Counted from the stretch's first letter, positions 23,972 to 32,184 are shown. The stretch: 36,536 bases of DNA from Nanohaloarchaea archaeon B1-Br10_U2g21 (GCA_001563915.1 LKMP01000008.1:1-36536); one strand, 5' to 3'. A program made the numbers and translations. Notes: generated by a model from the sequence alone, not told the origin.

Positions 23972-24748
23972 GCTGTTTAAATCTTCTTTCATGATAGGAC
24001 AGAAACCTCTATAACGTTCTCCTCCAGAGGCTTCTATTGGGTTTTCAAGCCAATCTATTGAACTGTATTTTTCTGCGAGATTTTCAACTTGGGCATTATT
24101 TTCTTGAGAAAATTCTATATTCTGAAAGCCTGCAGAATCAAAGTTTCGTTCTAGATGTTCTACAGTTTCTTTGGTGCTTGCTCCTAAATCAGAGATTGAG
24201 GGAAGATTATCTATAACAGTTCTCTCACCAGCTCTCAGGCTAGTAATCTCATCTAAGACGTCTCCGTCCCAATCGTCACCTGAAATAAAACCAGCGTAAA
24301 GAATTCTACCATTGGCCCTTTGATTGCTAGAACCAGAAATTGGAAGATTATTGTACCTTACGCTACGATCATCTTTTCTTATACTCAGTCGATCAGAATC
24401 TAGTCCGGATTCTTCAAGAGATGCTACGATACATTCTGCTATAGATTCTTCGAAAAACTCTCCCATTCCACTTGCTGCGTTTAAAGGCACTGAAACTGCA
24501 AAATGAATGTCTTCAGGCCTACACATGAAGACTGAGCCGCCTGTTAATCTTCTGCTGTAATCAAGATTTTTAGCATCTAAAAAATCATGGTTTAATGCAT
24601 CATAAGGCTCGTTATTTCCGAGCAATACTCCAGCTTCATCGTAATTAAGGATGCTATAAAGTGTTTCTTCCTCTGGAGAATCTGTTAGATATTCCATAAA
24701 ACCAAGAGTAGTATATAGATCTTCTGAATATTCGTGGTTAGAGCCCAT
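23966..24748 (-). CDS. LplA-family paralogue lacking the catalytic lysine
   Basis: A 260-residue protein with the lipoate/biotin ligase fold. It keeps the substrate loop in altered form (SRRLTGGSVFMCRPEDIHF, 65-83) and the second motif as NNLPISGSSNQR (133-144), where the position of the essential lysine of LplA (K-[VIL]-SGSA) is Pro136. The TGGG triple glycine is reduced to TGGS. It may have lost ligase activity, may transfer a different acyl group, or may act as a regulator. A TATA box (24770-24783) lies 28 bases before the ATG. The C-terminus has a Cys in GFCPIMKEDL. Fold confidence is high, function low. Confidence 0.85.
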   Translation of the reverse strand: MGSNHEYSEDLYTTLGFMEYLTDSPEEETLYSILNYDEAGVLLGNNEPYDALNHDFLDAKNLDYSRRLTGGSVFMCRPEDIHFAVSVPLNAASGMGEFFEESIAECIVASLEESGLDSDRLSIRKDDRSVRYNNLPISGSSNQRANGRILYAGFISGDDWDGDVLDEITSLRAGERTVIDNLPSISDLGASTKETVEHLERNFDSAGFQNIEFSQENNAQVENLAEKYSSIDWLENPIEASGGERYRGFCPIMKEDLNSS

Positions 24749-24845
24749 TAAGTAACTGAGAGAGCATAAAGAGTATAAAATAGATGTTAAGGTCTAGATT
24801 CAGGGTCCGGATTAAAAAGACTACTATGTGTAAACAATTCATAAC

Positions 24846-24928
24846 GCGAGGGTAGCCAAGTGGTCAAAGGCGCAGCGTTGAGGGCGCTGTCTCGTAGGAG
24901 TTCCGGGGTTCGAATCCTCGCTCTCGCA
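24846..24928 (+). tRNA. tRNA-Leu (GAG)
   Basis: A class II tRNA: acceptor GCGAGGG with CTCTCGC (one G-U), anticodon stem CAGCG/CGCTG with loop TTGAGGG (anticodon GAG), a long variable arm and T-arm with GTTCGAAT. Discriminator A. CCA is not encoded. Confidence 0.95.
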
Positions 24929-25054
24929 CTGAGTTTTTCCTTAGGATTAACCTAGTTAAAGTAGATCTGAGCAAAAAAGCCCATAACAATGGTATAAGAG
25001 GTTCAACAGAGAAAAAGAAGGTTTTTTGAGCTTGAGTAGGCGGAGTAAGATTTT

Positions 25055-26356
25055 TTAGCATTCTTCACCCCAGTTCGGCTGTTTATCATCCTCGCCTTCA
25101 AAACCAGCTCCGCTGTCAAAATCAGAAGGTTTTTCTTCAATCTGCTCAACACACCAATCACTGATATCCTGATCAAAACTGCTTGCACCACGAAACATTC
25201 GCCACATAGACTCCACATTTGAGGTGTCCCAGTCGCTGATATCCTGATCAAAACTGCTTGCACCATCGAACATTCTCTGCATATTTGTAACACTTTCAGT
25301 TTCCCAGTCGCTGATATCCTGATCAAAATTACTGGCATCAGTAAACATTCGCCTCATAGTTGTTACTTCTGACGTGTCCCAATCCTCCATTCCCTCTCCT
25401 CTAAAATCAGTTCTTTCAAACATATCGGACATGCTATTCACGCTGCTAGTGTCCCATCCGCTTACATCGCCATCGAAACTAGATGCATCCTCAAATGCAT
25501 CGCTAAAAGAAGAAACTTCAGAAGTGTCAGGTATGTCCGAGTAGTTGTCTTCCATATTTTCCGCATCATCAAAAGCGCCATTAAAGCTTTGGTATTTTAT
25601 ATCTCCCCATTGTTCTATGGTTTTGACTTTTAGTTCGTCTCCTTCTCTTAGTCTTGGGTGGGGGTATAATCCTCTGATTCTTATTTCGTGGAGTCCTGGT
25701 TCTTTGAATTCGATTATGTGGTTGTTGGTTAGTGGGTCTATTATTTCTTCATTTCCTTCTCCGTCTAGGTTTTCCCATTCTAATTGGTATTCGAAGTTGC
25801 CGCCGCCCGTGCCTAGTTCGAATTCGTTGTCTTCTGTTTCTCCTTCTTTTGTGGAGTTTACTTGGAAAATTAGTGGTTCCATATCAAAAAATTCGGAACC
25901 TTCAATGATTTCGAAGTTTCCGGAAATTGTGCCGGTGTTTTCTAAGTTTTCTAGGTTGCCTTGATTATAGTTTAGTGTGATGTCTAAATTGTTTGCTGAG
26001 TTTCCGTCTTCTATTTGTAGGAATGTGGCTGTATTAGTGTCGGTTACGTCTAGTGTTGCTTGTTCTCCGCTTGGTTGCCATATTGCTTCTTTTTGTCCGT
26101 CTGTTACTTTTACTTTGTTCAGTTCTATTGTTTCTGCACCACCATTCCTTAGCACTAGCTGTAGTTGGTCTTCAACGTTCAAACCTACGTCATCTACTAG
26201 CACACTGTCTCCGTCGAATCCTGAAGCGCTTTGCGGGCTTTCACTCTGGGTTATAGAGAAAATGGCTCCTCCTACTACTGCTACTACGAGGAGCATCCAA
26301 CCATATGTCATTAGGTATTCGATGGCTGATTGGCCTTTGAGTCTTTCTACTTTCAC
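25055..26356 (-). CDS. pilin-like surface protein fused to BspA-like (DUF285) repeats
   Basis: A 433-residue exported protein. The N-terminus LKGQSAIEYLMTYGWMLLVV is a class III pilin signal (cleavage after Gly8). The next about 120 residues are paralogous to the pilin at 10538. A beta-rich middle part (about 165-260) leads to about six 25-residue BspA-like repeats (about 270-420) of the form MFDGASSFDQDISDWDTS, and then a Cys-containing tail. DUF285 repeats occur mainly in bacterial, protist and viral surface proteins and are linked to adhesion. Their union with an archaeal pilin stem suggests a filament-tip or surface adhesin. The start is GTG at 26356, with a TATA box at 26380-26390. Confidence 0.88.
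   Translation of the reverse strand: MKVERLKGQSAIEYLMTYGWMLLVVAVVGGAIFSITQSESPQSASGFDGDSVLVDDVGLNVEDQLQLVLRNGGAETIELNKVKVTDGQKEAIWQPSGEQATLDVTDTNTATFLQIEDGNSANNLDITLNYNQGNLENLENTGTISGNFEIIEGSEFFDMEPLIFQVNSTKEGETEDNEFELGTGGGNFEYQLEWENLDGEGNEEIIDPLTNNHIIEFKEPGLHEIRIRGLYPHPRLREGDELKVKTIEQWGDIKYQSFNGAFDDAENMEDNYSDIPDTSEVSSFSDAFEDASSFDGDVSGWDTSSVNSMSDMFERTDFRGEGMEDWDTSEVTTMRRMFTDASNFDQDISDWETESVTNMQRMFDGASSFDQDISDWDTSNVESMWRMFRGASSFDQDISDWCVEQIEEKPSDFDSGAGFEGEDDKQPNWGEEC
25161..25385 (-). repeat. 75-bp tandem coding repeats (25 residues each)
   Basis: The string ctgatatcctgatcaaaa recurs at 25161, 25236 and 25311, exactly 75 bases apart, with only small changes. More diverged units continue to about 25530. 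Near-identity in the last three units suggests recent duplication or gene conversion within the adhesin repeats. Confidence 0.9.
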
Positions 26357-26390
26357 ATCTTAACTTTGTTTAGAGTGGTTTAATATTTAG

Positions 26391-26702
26391 GCAGCGATTA
26401 ATATTTGGGGATGGTGTAACAAAGTTTCTTGGGTGAGAGGGTGAAAACTTTATTCAGTAAAGTTTTTTGAGCGATAAAGCGGATAGAGGAATTTTGCTAA
26501 ATCAGGTATGCTGACAGGGGAAATAAGGACAGGTTAGTTAGCCTGTTGATCTTATTATACCCAAAAGCAGTTTTAATTAATAATCCGTCAAATCTATGGC
26601 AGACTTCACTATCAATTTTTTCTGCTTGTATAAATCCTACTTACAAAAAAGTTCATCTAAATTTAACCTCAATTTATCGCTCTCACATTCTAATTTCTTA
26701 AT
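26391..26702. other. AT-rich intergenic region with inverted repeats
   Basis: No convincing gene in about 310 bases. A perfect 9-pair palindrome AAAACTTTA-TTCAG-TAAAGTTTT spans 26444-26466 and ends in a T-run on the plus strand. A second hairpin (ACAGG...CCTGT, 26529-26546) follows. These may be a regulator site or ends of a small RNA. A 48-codon plus-strand frame at 26596 was considered and rejected. Confidence 0.5.
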
Positions 26703-27059
26703 CTACACAAATTCTGTCGGAAGAACTTTAACTAGTAGATAGACTGCTATCAGCCAAGAGATTAAAGAAACTGTCAGCGCTCCAAGAAGACCTATATATT
26801 TGGAGGTTAAGTACATCACGGGTAGGAGTATGAAGTATCCTGCTGCTGCGTATAAGCTTGCAGGAATGGCCGCTCTTACTGCCGATAAATCTTGAGTATA
26901 ACCAATAATAAAATAACTGGTTAAAGTAATTCCTGGAAATAAAATAGCCGCTCCTGCTAGAACTGGCTTGTCTACCTGGCTTAGATAAGTTGCTGTCAGA
27001 ACGATAATGCCACCGAGTAAGAATCTTAAGCTATAGTCTAGAAGTTCAGCCTCACTCAT
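26703..27059 (-). CDS. small membrane protein, DUF3147/GlpM-like
   Basis: A 118-residue protein that is almost entirely four transmembrane helices (about 9-27, 33-52, 63-85, 88-113). The pattern RFLLGGIIVL...PVLAGAAILFPGITLTSYFI resembles the DUF3147/GlpM family of small bacterial and archaeal membrane proteins of unknown role (tentative). ATG at 27059. No operon partner: 108 bases separate it from the exported gene upstream. Confidence 0.75.
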   Translation of the reverse strand: MSEAELLDYSLRFLLGGIIVLTATYLSQVDKPVLAGAAILFPGITLTSYFIIGYTQDLSAVRAAIPASLYAAAGYFILLPVMYLTSKYIGLLGALTVSLISWLIAVYLLVKVLPTEFV

Positions 27060-27167
27060 ATCTAATGATTAGCCTAATAATTTTATTTAAGACGTCTAGG
27101 TATGTTAAGAGATGAGCAAGTAAACTCAATTTATCATGCTGATCAGGTTGTTAGTCTGAAAAGGCTT

Positions 27168-27407
27168 TTATTCGAATAGCGTAAATATGTTCTGAATCAG
27201 GGAGTATACTATCCCTGTTTCTTCTGATTCTTCTGCATCTTGTGATTCGCCCTCGTCTTCTGAACTTTGATTAGAACTTTCTGATTCTTGCTCGTCAGAT
27301 ACTTCATCTTCAGGCATTGGAGGCATTTCTTCTGCTGCTACTGGTGTAATAATAAACCCTAAAAATACAAGGCCAATTACTATTTTGTTCATTTTATTTT
27401 TATTCAT
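27168..27407 (-). CDS. small exported acidic protein
   Basis: A 79-residue protein: signal peptide (about 1-25, ending PVAAEE), then a low-complexity Glu/Ser/Asp stretch and a short hydrophobic C-terminus (VYSLIQNIFTLFE) that might touch the membrane. It begins 10 bases after the stop of the GWN-repeat gene, so it is in one operon. Its MPPMPEDE near the cleavage site echoes APPMPEIE at the end of the upstream protein, which may mean a shared binding or processing signal. Confidence 0.7.
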   Translation of the reverse strand: MNKNKMNKIVIGLVFLGFIITPVAAEEMPPMPEDEVSDEQESESSNQSSEDEGESQDAEESEETGIVYSLIQNIFTLFE

Positions 27408-27417
27408 TTTTTATCAC

Positions 27418-28380
27418 TCACTCTATTTCTGGCATTGGAGGAGCTTCAGATAGACTATCGTGTTGTACGCTGCATGACTCCTCAAAATACATGTAGTATC
27501 CTTTTTCAGGAACTTTAGTGTTGTATTCTCCTTTTAAATTCCAATCTTGCGATGAGGACTCAAAGTCCCAGATTATGCCTTCTCCGTATTGATTCGAATA
27601 TTCTCTGGGTTCACAGTCTGTCTCAAGCTCTGAGAAACTAGTTTTGTAAGGTGTTGAGACCATATTCCAGCCTTCATTGTATTCGGTTTCTTGCTGTTCT
27701 TCAGATTGTGGAAGCTCTACTTCGCAAAAACCATCTAGGTAAACCATGTGTCCTTGGTCTGAGGTTAGGTTGGAGGGGTGCTGCCAGTCATTCTGTGAAA
27801 ATGTCCATACACTTTGACCTCCAAATTCGTCTATATCACAACTTGCTTCTAAGTCAGATATACTAATATCTGAAGAAATAATATTCCATCCTGATTCCAG
27901 TTCCGAGGTGTGGTTAAAATCATCTGGTCTGTAATAGTGAGATTTTTCTATTTCTTCTTGAATAAAGAGTTCGTCACCTCTTTCGTAGTCTGATTGGGGT
28001 CGGCCTTCATCTTCTACTTGATTGGTTTCATAGACAGAAAGGGTTAAGTTATAGAATCCGTCTCCTTGATAGCCTCTAGGTCCTCTTGCGGGACCGGTTA
28101 CAACTTCTTCGCCTCCTCTTACGGAGATAATTGTTTCACTATTATACACTTCTTCTATATTTTCTCCGTCAAAATAGCTTAATTCTCTTACTACGCTGTA
28201 GTATTCTGTATCGGAGCTTTCTTTGGTGATTTGGGCTTCATATTCTACGGCTTCATTTTCCCCATCTATATCGAGGTCTATGATTCCAAAATCTACAGAA
28301 TTTGAATCTTGTGCTGAAGCTCCAAAAATAAGTGCTAGAATACTTAGAGCAATAATTAATTGCTTGCAAGACGCGCCCAT
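27418..28380 (-). CDS. exported protein with two GWN repeats
   Basis: A 320-residue secreted protein: signal peptide (about 1-24, ending GASAQDS), a beta-rich N-terminal domain, then two related repeats of about 70 residues beginning SGWNIIS and EGWNMVS, each with two cysteines and an aromatic Y-x-Y/F ending (GHMVYLDGFCEVEL, KGYYMYFEESCSVQ). GWN-type repeats occur in archaeal and bacterial surface proteins. I prefer the ATG at 28380 over the TTG 12 bases earlier because a TATA tract (28398-28412) lies 25 bases before it. The disulfides could be made with help from the VKOR homologue at 31144. Confidence 0.78.
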   Translation of the reverse strand: MGASCKQLIIALSILALIFGASAQDSNSVDFGIIDLDIDGENEAVEYEAQITKESSDTEYYSVVRELSYFDGENIEEVYNSETIISVRGGEEVVTGPARGPRGYQGDGFYNLTLSVYETNQVEDEGRPQSDYERGDELFIQEEIEKSHYYRPDDFNHTSELESGWNIISSDISISDLEASCDIDEFGGQSVWTFSQNDWQHPSNLTSDQGHMVYLDGFCEVELPQSEEQQETEYNEGWNMVSTPYKTSFSELETDCEPREYSNQYGEGIIWDFESSSQDWNLKGEYNTKVPEKGYYMYFEESCSVQHDSLSEAPPMPEIE

Positions 28381-28562
28381 ATCTAAGCTCAACTCATTTT
28401 ATTTAAATATTTTATGGGGACAGGACTCGTTTTTGAACTTTAATCGCATAAATGCGTGTTTAAATTCTGTTTTTTCAAAAATCAAGAATGGTAGGATGCA
28501 AATAGCTCATAAGGCTATGAAAAACTGGTTTTATCTTCTCTAGAATTTAGTAAGAGAGTTTT

Positions 28563-28901
28563 TTAGCGATCCTCAGAATTAATGTATCTTAAATAGAGTA
28601 TTGCTATTAAAACCGAGGCAATGTAGCCTATGACTGTTCCTGATAGAAAAATTGCTACGTTTTCGGGCAACAGAGCGGTGTTTTGACTTAACCATACAAG
28701 ACCTGAAATAAGTAAAACTGCTGATGACGCTATTAAAAGCGCTAAAAGTGATGCAAGTAGTCCTAGAGAAATTTTAATAGAAGTGTAGAGTTTTTTAGCG
28801 CTGCGTCTTTTTCTATTAAGTTCTCTAATCATTAGAGAAGTTACAGTCTCTTTTGCAGAGTCTGAAGTTTTTTCCAGCTTAGACTTTTTTTGGCTATTCA
28901 T
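28563..28901 (-). CDS. small membrane protein, possible phage holin/DUF1469-like topology
   Basis: A 112-residue protein: a basic cytoplasmic N-terminus (about 1-42, MNSQKKSKLEKTSDSAKETV), then two long hydrophobic helices (about 43-68 and 78-105) and a short tail. The basic-helix-plus-two-helices layout resembles DUF1469/holin-like membrane proteins, but the match is weak. The ATG at 28901 is chosen over the start at 28937 because a TATA box (TTTTTATATTATT, around 28922-28935) lies 28 bases before it. Single-gene unit. Confidence 0.68.
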   Translation of the reverse strand: MNSQKKSKLEKTSDSAKETVTSLMIRELNRKRRSAKKLYTSIKISLGLLASLLALLIASSAVLLISGLVWLSQNTALLPENVAIFLSGTVIGYIASVLIAILYLRYINSEDR

Positions 28902-28937
28902 GCGCCACAGTTGGCAGGATAAATAATATAAAAACAA

Positions 28938-29162
28938 GTATTGAGCAAATTTGTTCTATCTAATTAAAAATTATGGGGTTATAGAATGTTATTTTCTTTA
29001 TAGTTTGTTTTCACACATTTATTCTTTATTTAACTGAATTAATGAGAGTAATACTTTGGTTTGCGTACGCTTCAGCCAATTTCTTTTCCGAGGCTGAAAA
29101 ATTTGTGCTTTAAGACTGAAAAACTTTGCTAACTTAACTATTCATATCTAAAAATAGTTTTT
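28938..29162. other. divergent intergenic region with hairpin
   Basis: AT-rich promoter region between divergent genes. TTCAGCC (29071-29077) pairs with GGCTGAA (29092-29098) around a 14-base loop. A 23-codon frame inside (29042) is not credible as a gene. The TATA box for the subtilase at 29163 is not clear. Confidence 0.4.
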
Positions 29163-30386
29163 ATGAGAGTCATTTTTTTGCTGACAGCTATAGTAATATT
29201 ATTGGCGCCAGCCATGGCAAATATTTCGCCAGAGATTAAAGAGAAACTAGATGAGCGAGATGATGACGAAGTTATTGAAGTCTTAGTACCTTTCGACACA
29301 GAAATAAATGATTCTGAAGGTTTAACTGAATCAAATTTTTCAACATCTGGTGCAGAAATAAAGGAAGAGTATGAAAAATTTGACACATTTTTAATGAATG
29401 TTACGATATCAGAAGTTGAAAAAATTTCTGATAAAGAGTTTATAGACCGAATAGAACCAGATTATGAGATTAAAGCGTTGTTAGATCAGTCTTCTATACA
29501 AATTGGTTCAAGGATCTCGCATGAAACTGGTGTAACAGGAAAAAATGTGAGCATTGCGGTAATGGATTCAGGAATATCTGAACATGATAATCTAGAGTTA
29601 AAGGGACAGAGAGATTTCACTGGGGAAGGCATAGGCGATGAAAACGGTCATGGGACTCATGTGGCCGGAATTATAGGCTCAACACATCGAGAATATCGAG
29701 GTGTTTCTTACGAATCAGATATCTATGATGTAAAAGTCCTAAATAGTGAAGGTAAGGGAAGAGGCTCTAATATGCTTAGAGGCCTAGACTATGTTATTCG
29801 TAATGATATGGATGTTGCTGTAATGAGCTTAGGAACCACTGTGGATGAATGTGGGGGCAAGGACGTTCTCTCCAGAGCAGTGAGGGAAGCAGTAAGAAGA
29901 GGTACTACTATAACAGCTTCAGCAGGTAATTCGGGCCCACAAAATAACACTTTGACTGCTCCGGGGTGTTCTGAAAGAGTTGTAACTGTGGGGTCGATAG
30001 ACAAGTCTGATAGCATGGCTACTTACTCGAGTAGAGGCCCTACAAGTGATGGGAGAGTAAAACCTGATATTGTGGCTCCGGGATCTTCTATAATTTCTAC
30101 TGGAAAGAATAATGATTTTGTCTCAATGTCAGGCACAAGTATGGCTGCGCCACAGGCGGCAGGACAGGCGGCCCTAATACTATCTGAAAGTCCTGATAAA
30201 GATCCTGCAGAAGTAAAGAAGACGATTATTAACAGTGCTGATGATTTGGGATATCCTGAGAATGCACAAGGCGCAGGCAGAATTAATGTGCCGCACTCTT
30301 TGAATGCCACAGCAGAAGTACAGCATATTGAGGAAAGATCCAGTTTTTTGAATCGGGTATGGGCGTGGTTTACAGGATTATTCTAG
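29163..30386 (+). CDS. secreted subtilisin-like serine protease (S8)
   Basis: A 407-residue protease of halolysin-like size. Signal peptide (1-19), I9-type propeptide (about 35-105), catalytic domain with Asp135 (VMDSGIS), His163 (NGHGTHVAG), Asn256 (SAGNSGP) and Ser326 (SGTSMAAPQAAG). Two cysteines in the mature domain (Cys230, Cys269) could form a disulfide. It ends with a short aromatic tail (FLNRVWAWFTGLF) instead of the C-terminal domain of haloarchaeal halolysins. All key residues are present, so it should be active outside the cell. It ends 2 bases before the convergent SDR gene. Confidence 0.95.
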   Translation: MRVIFLLTAIVILLAPAMANISPEIKEKLDERDDDEVIEVLVPFDTEINDSEGLTESNFSTSGAEIKEEYEKFDTFLMNVTISEVEKISDKEFIDRIEPDYEIKALLDQSSIQIGSRISHETGVTGKNVSIAVMDSGISEHDNLELKGQRDFTGEGIGDENGHGTHVAGIIGSTHREYRGVSYESDIYDVKVLNSEGKGRGSNMLRGLDYVIRNDMDVAVMSLGTTVDECGGKDVLSRAVREAVRRGTTITASAGNSGPQNNTLTAPGCSERVVTVGSIDKSDSMATYSSRGPTSDGRVKPDIVAPGSSIISTGKNNDFVSMSGTSMAAPQAAGQAALILSESPDKDPAEVKKTIINSADDLGYPENAQGAGRINVPHSLNATAEVQHIEERSSFLNRVWAWFTGLF

Positions 30387-30388
30387 GT

Positions 30389-31144
30389 CTAACGCCTGTA
30401 TTTCCGGAATATATAATCTATTACGCGGCTAGGCAGAAATTTTTCTGCTTTGGAAAGAAATTTAGCTTCAGAAGTGATAGTATAGCGAGGCTTTTTGCCA
30501 TATAAAATTATTTTAGCAAGCTGCTTTCCTGCTTTTTCAGGGGATAAACCCTTCACATCTTCATTTAGTTTTTCTTCATAGAGATCTAAATACTTAGAGT
30601 TATCATATTTTGTTAAATTGGATCTACCATTCTCATTAAAGCCTGTTTTAACTCTCCCTGGCTCAACTAGAACCACATCTACATCTTTCAATTCTCTGCG
30701 CAAAGAATCAGTGAAACCTTCTACAGCATATTTGGATGCGCAATATCCGCTTAGAAAAGGCAAGCCTATTCGGCCAGCAATTGAGGAAACATTCACGATT
30801 TTTCCCTTACTTTTCCTTAGTTCTGGAAGACAGGCATGGACAACGTTTATTGTGCCTATGTAATTATGGTATATGTGTTCTTCAAAATCCTCTATTCTCA
30901 TGTCTTCAACAGAACCTTGTTTCTGTACTCCTGCGCAGTTCACAACTATATCTGTTTCAAAGTCTTCAAGTTGTTCAAAAACTTTTTGACGATTTGTGAT
31001 GTCTAGAACATGTTTTTCAACGCCTTTAAGCTGATCAAGGGCGTTAGAATCTCTATCAACTACAGAGACTTTGTTATTCTTTTTCAGCCACTTTACTGCC
31101 TTGAGGCCTATTCCATTCGCTCCTCCAATAACAAGTATTTTCAT
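30389..31144 (-). CDS. short-chain dehydrogenase/reductase
   Basis: A 251-residue SDR oxidoreductase. The cofactor motif GGANGIG is at 7-13, Asp30 at the end of strand 2 suggests NAD(H) preference, NCAG is at 69-72, catalytic Ser121 and YCASK (Tyr134, Lys138) follow, and EPGRVKTGF is the usual post-catalytic loop. The C-terminal about 60 residues resemble those of SDRs acting on hydrophobic substrates (SDR family 'DltE/YqjQ-like'), but the substrate is unknown. Its ATG overlaps the VKOR stop by one base (TAATG), so both come from one transcript. Confidence 0.93.
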   Translation of the reverse strand: MKILVIGGANGIGLKAVKWLKKNNKVSVVDRDSNALDQLKGVEKHVLDITNRQKVFEQLEDFETDIVVNCAGVQKQGSVEDMRIEDFEEHIYHNYIGTINVVHACLPELRKSKGKIVNVSSIAGRIGLPFLSGYCASKYAVEGFTDSLRRELKDVDVVLVEPGRVKTGFNENGRSNLTKYDNSKYLDLYEEKLNEDVKGLSPEKAGKQLAKIILYGKKPRYTITSEAKFLSKAEKFLPSRVIDYIFRKYRR

Positions 31145-32184
31145 TAGTGTAGAGGGCTCCAGTTAGGGATGCTGTCTTTGGCTCTAAGATCATATATTTT
31201 TTCTATTGCTAGTCCTGATAGGCTTGCCACTACTAAAAGTGCTGCATAGGTAGTTAGGAAGTAAGATGGCGGAGCTATAATTTCTACAGTCTTCAAGATG
31301 AATAGTGCGATCCAGGAGACTATTGAAATACTTGCCATAACGAATGCGGCTTTTCTGTAAACTCTATTCTGTCTGCTTTTAGGCTCTTCGCTGTTTCTAG
31401 AGAATTTTATGCCGATTATTTCCTGTGAAACTTTTAGATTGTAAACCGATCCGTTAATCAGTATAATTCCGATTATTGTTAGAAGAGTTAGGCTTTCTCC
31501 CGGGTGGAAGTGTCCTGCTAGATATAATCCTAGGCTTGTTAGAACTACTCCTCCTAGTGCGGCCCATGTCAAGTTGTTTAAAGTGTCTAATACGCTGGCT
31601 TGACGCTCTAGCATTTCAAAGTCTCTTAAGAAGTTGAGAAACAGGAAATCATAGGAAAGTGCTGTTCCTAGGCCTGCTGCAGCAACTAATACTCCTATTA
31701 TGCTTATGGCCAGTCCATATTGGGCCATTAAAGCACCTATACCTACAGCAGAAGCAGGAATTGCAAGAATCATTATCAGGGCGCATAGACTTGCAGATAC
31801 TAGACACCAAGTGCACCACATTTTCAAGGTAAATCCTTGAATAAATGTCAGATAAGCTGAAAATAACACTGCTAATGCGCTTGAAGCAATAACGCCGAGT
31901 ACAAACCAAGAAGGTAGTGTCTGCGCTGTTAATAGATAAATGGAGTAGCTTACAATTACCACGGCATAATACAATAATCCTAGTACTTCAACATCCAGAC
32001 CTAAAAATTTGGAATATTTACTTGTGATGACGTCTTCACAACTTCCGTCCATCGGACATGCCATGCCCTCTACATTAGTTTTCTTTTGGTAATGCAGGTA
32101 GGTGGATACTCCAAGTCCTGCGATTCCGATTAAAATTATCAAAGCTTGGAAAACTGGTTGCGAAAGTGTTGAAAAAAGTTCCAT
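31144..32184 (-). CDS. VKOR family thiol oxidoreductase with extra membrane domain
   Basis: A 346-residue membrane protein. The first about 145 residues form the four-helix VKOR bundle with the loop cysteine pair ACPMDGSC (Cys43 and Cys49 from the ATG used here) and the quinone-side CTWC (Cys124, Cys127). Such enzymes reoxidise a thioredoxin-like partner and drive disulfide formation outside the membrane. About 200 further residues add five or more helices with no thioredoxin domain, not a fusion I recognise. The ATG at 32184 (MELFSTLSQ) is preferred over 32202 because the TATA tract at about 32206-32218 is then 28 bases upstream. Cotranscribed with the SDR. Confidence 0.88.
   Translation of the reverse strand: MELFSTLSQPVFQALIILIGIAGLGVSTYLHYQKKTNVEGMACPMDGSCEDVITSKYSKFLGLDVEVLGLLYYAVVIVSYSIYLLTAQTLPSWFVLGVIASSALAVLFSAYLTFIQGFTLKMWCTWCLVSASLCALIMILAIPASAVGIGALMAQYGLAISIIGVLVAAAGLGTALSYDFLFLNFLRDFEMLERQASVLDTLNNLTWAALGGVVLTSLGLYLAGHFHPGESLTLLTIIGIILINGSVYNLKVSQEIIGIKFSRNSEEPKSRQNRVYRKAAFVMASISIVSWIALFILKTVEIIAPPSYFLTTYAALLVVASLSGLAIEKIYDLRAKDSIPNWSPLH

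Noticed and set aside
25161-25385. CRISPR-like array
   Set aside because: The 75-base periodicity lies in frame inside a protein gene and encodes BspA-like repeats; there are no unique spacers.
24846-26356. Integrated element next to tRNA-Leu
   Set aside because: No integrase was found, and I saw no direct repeat of the tRNA 3' end in the following sequence.
26596-26742. 48-codon plus-strand frame with a TATA-like tract about 25 bases upstream
   Set aside because: Composition is Ser/Asn/Phe/Lys-rich, unlike the acidic proteins here, and it runs antisense into the end of the membrane gene at 26703.
29042-29113. 23-codon frame starting MRVI, like the start of the subtilase at 29163
   Set aside because: Too short, contains a hairpin that explains the conservation-like look, and lacks a hydrophobic core long enough for a signal peptide.
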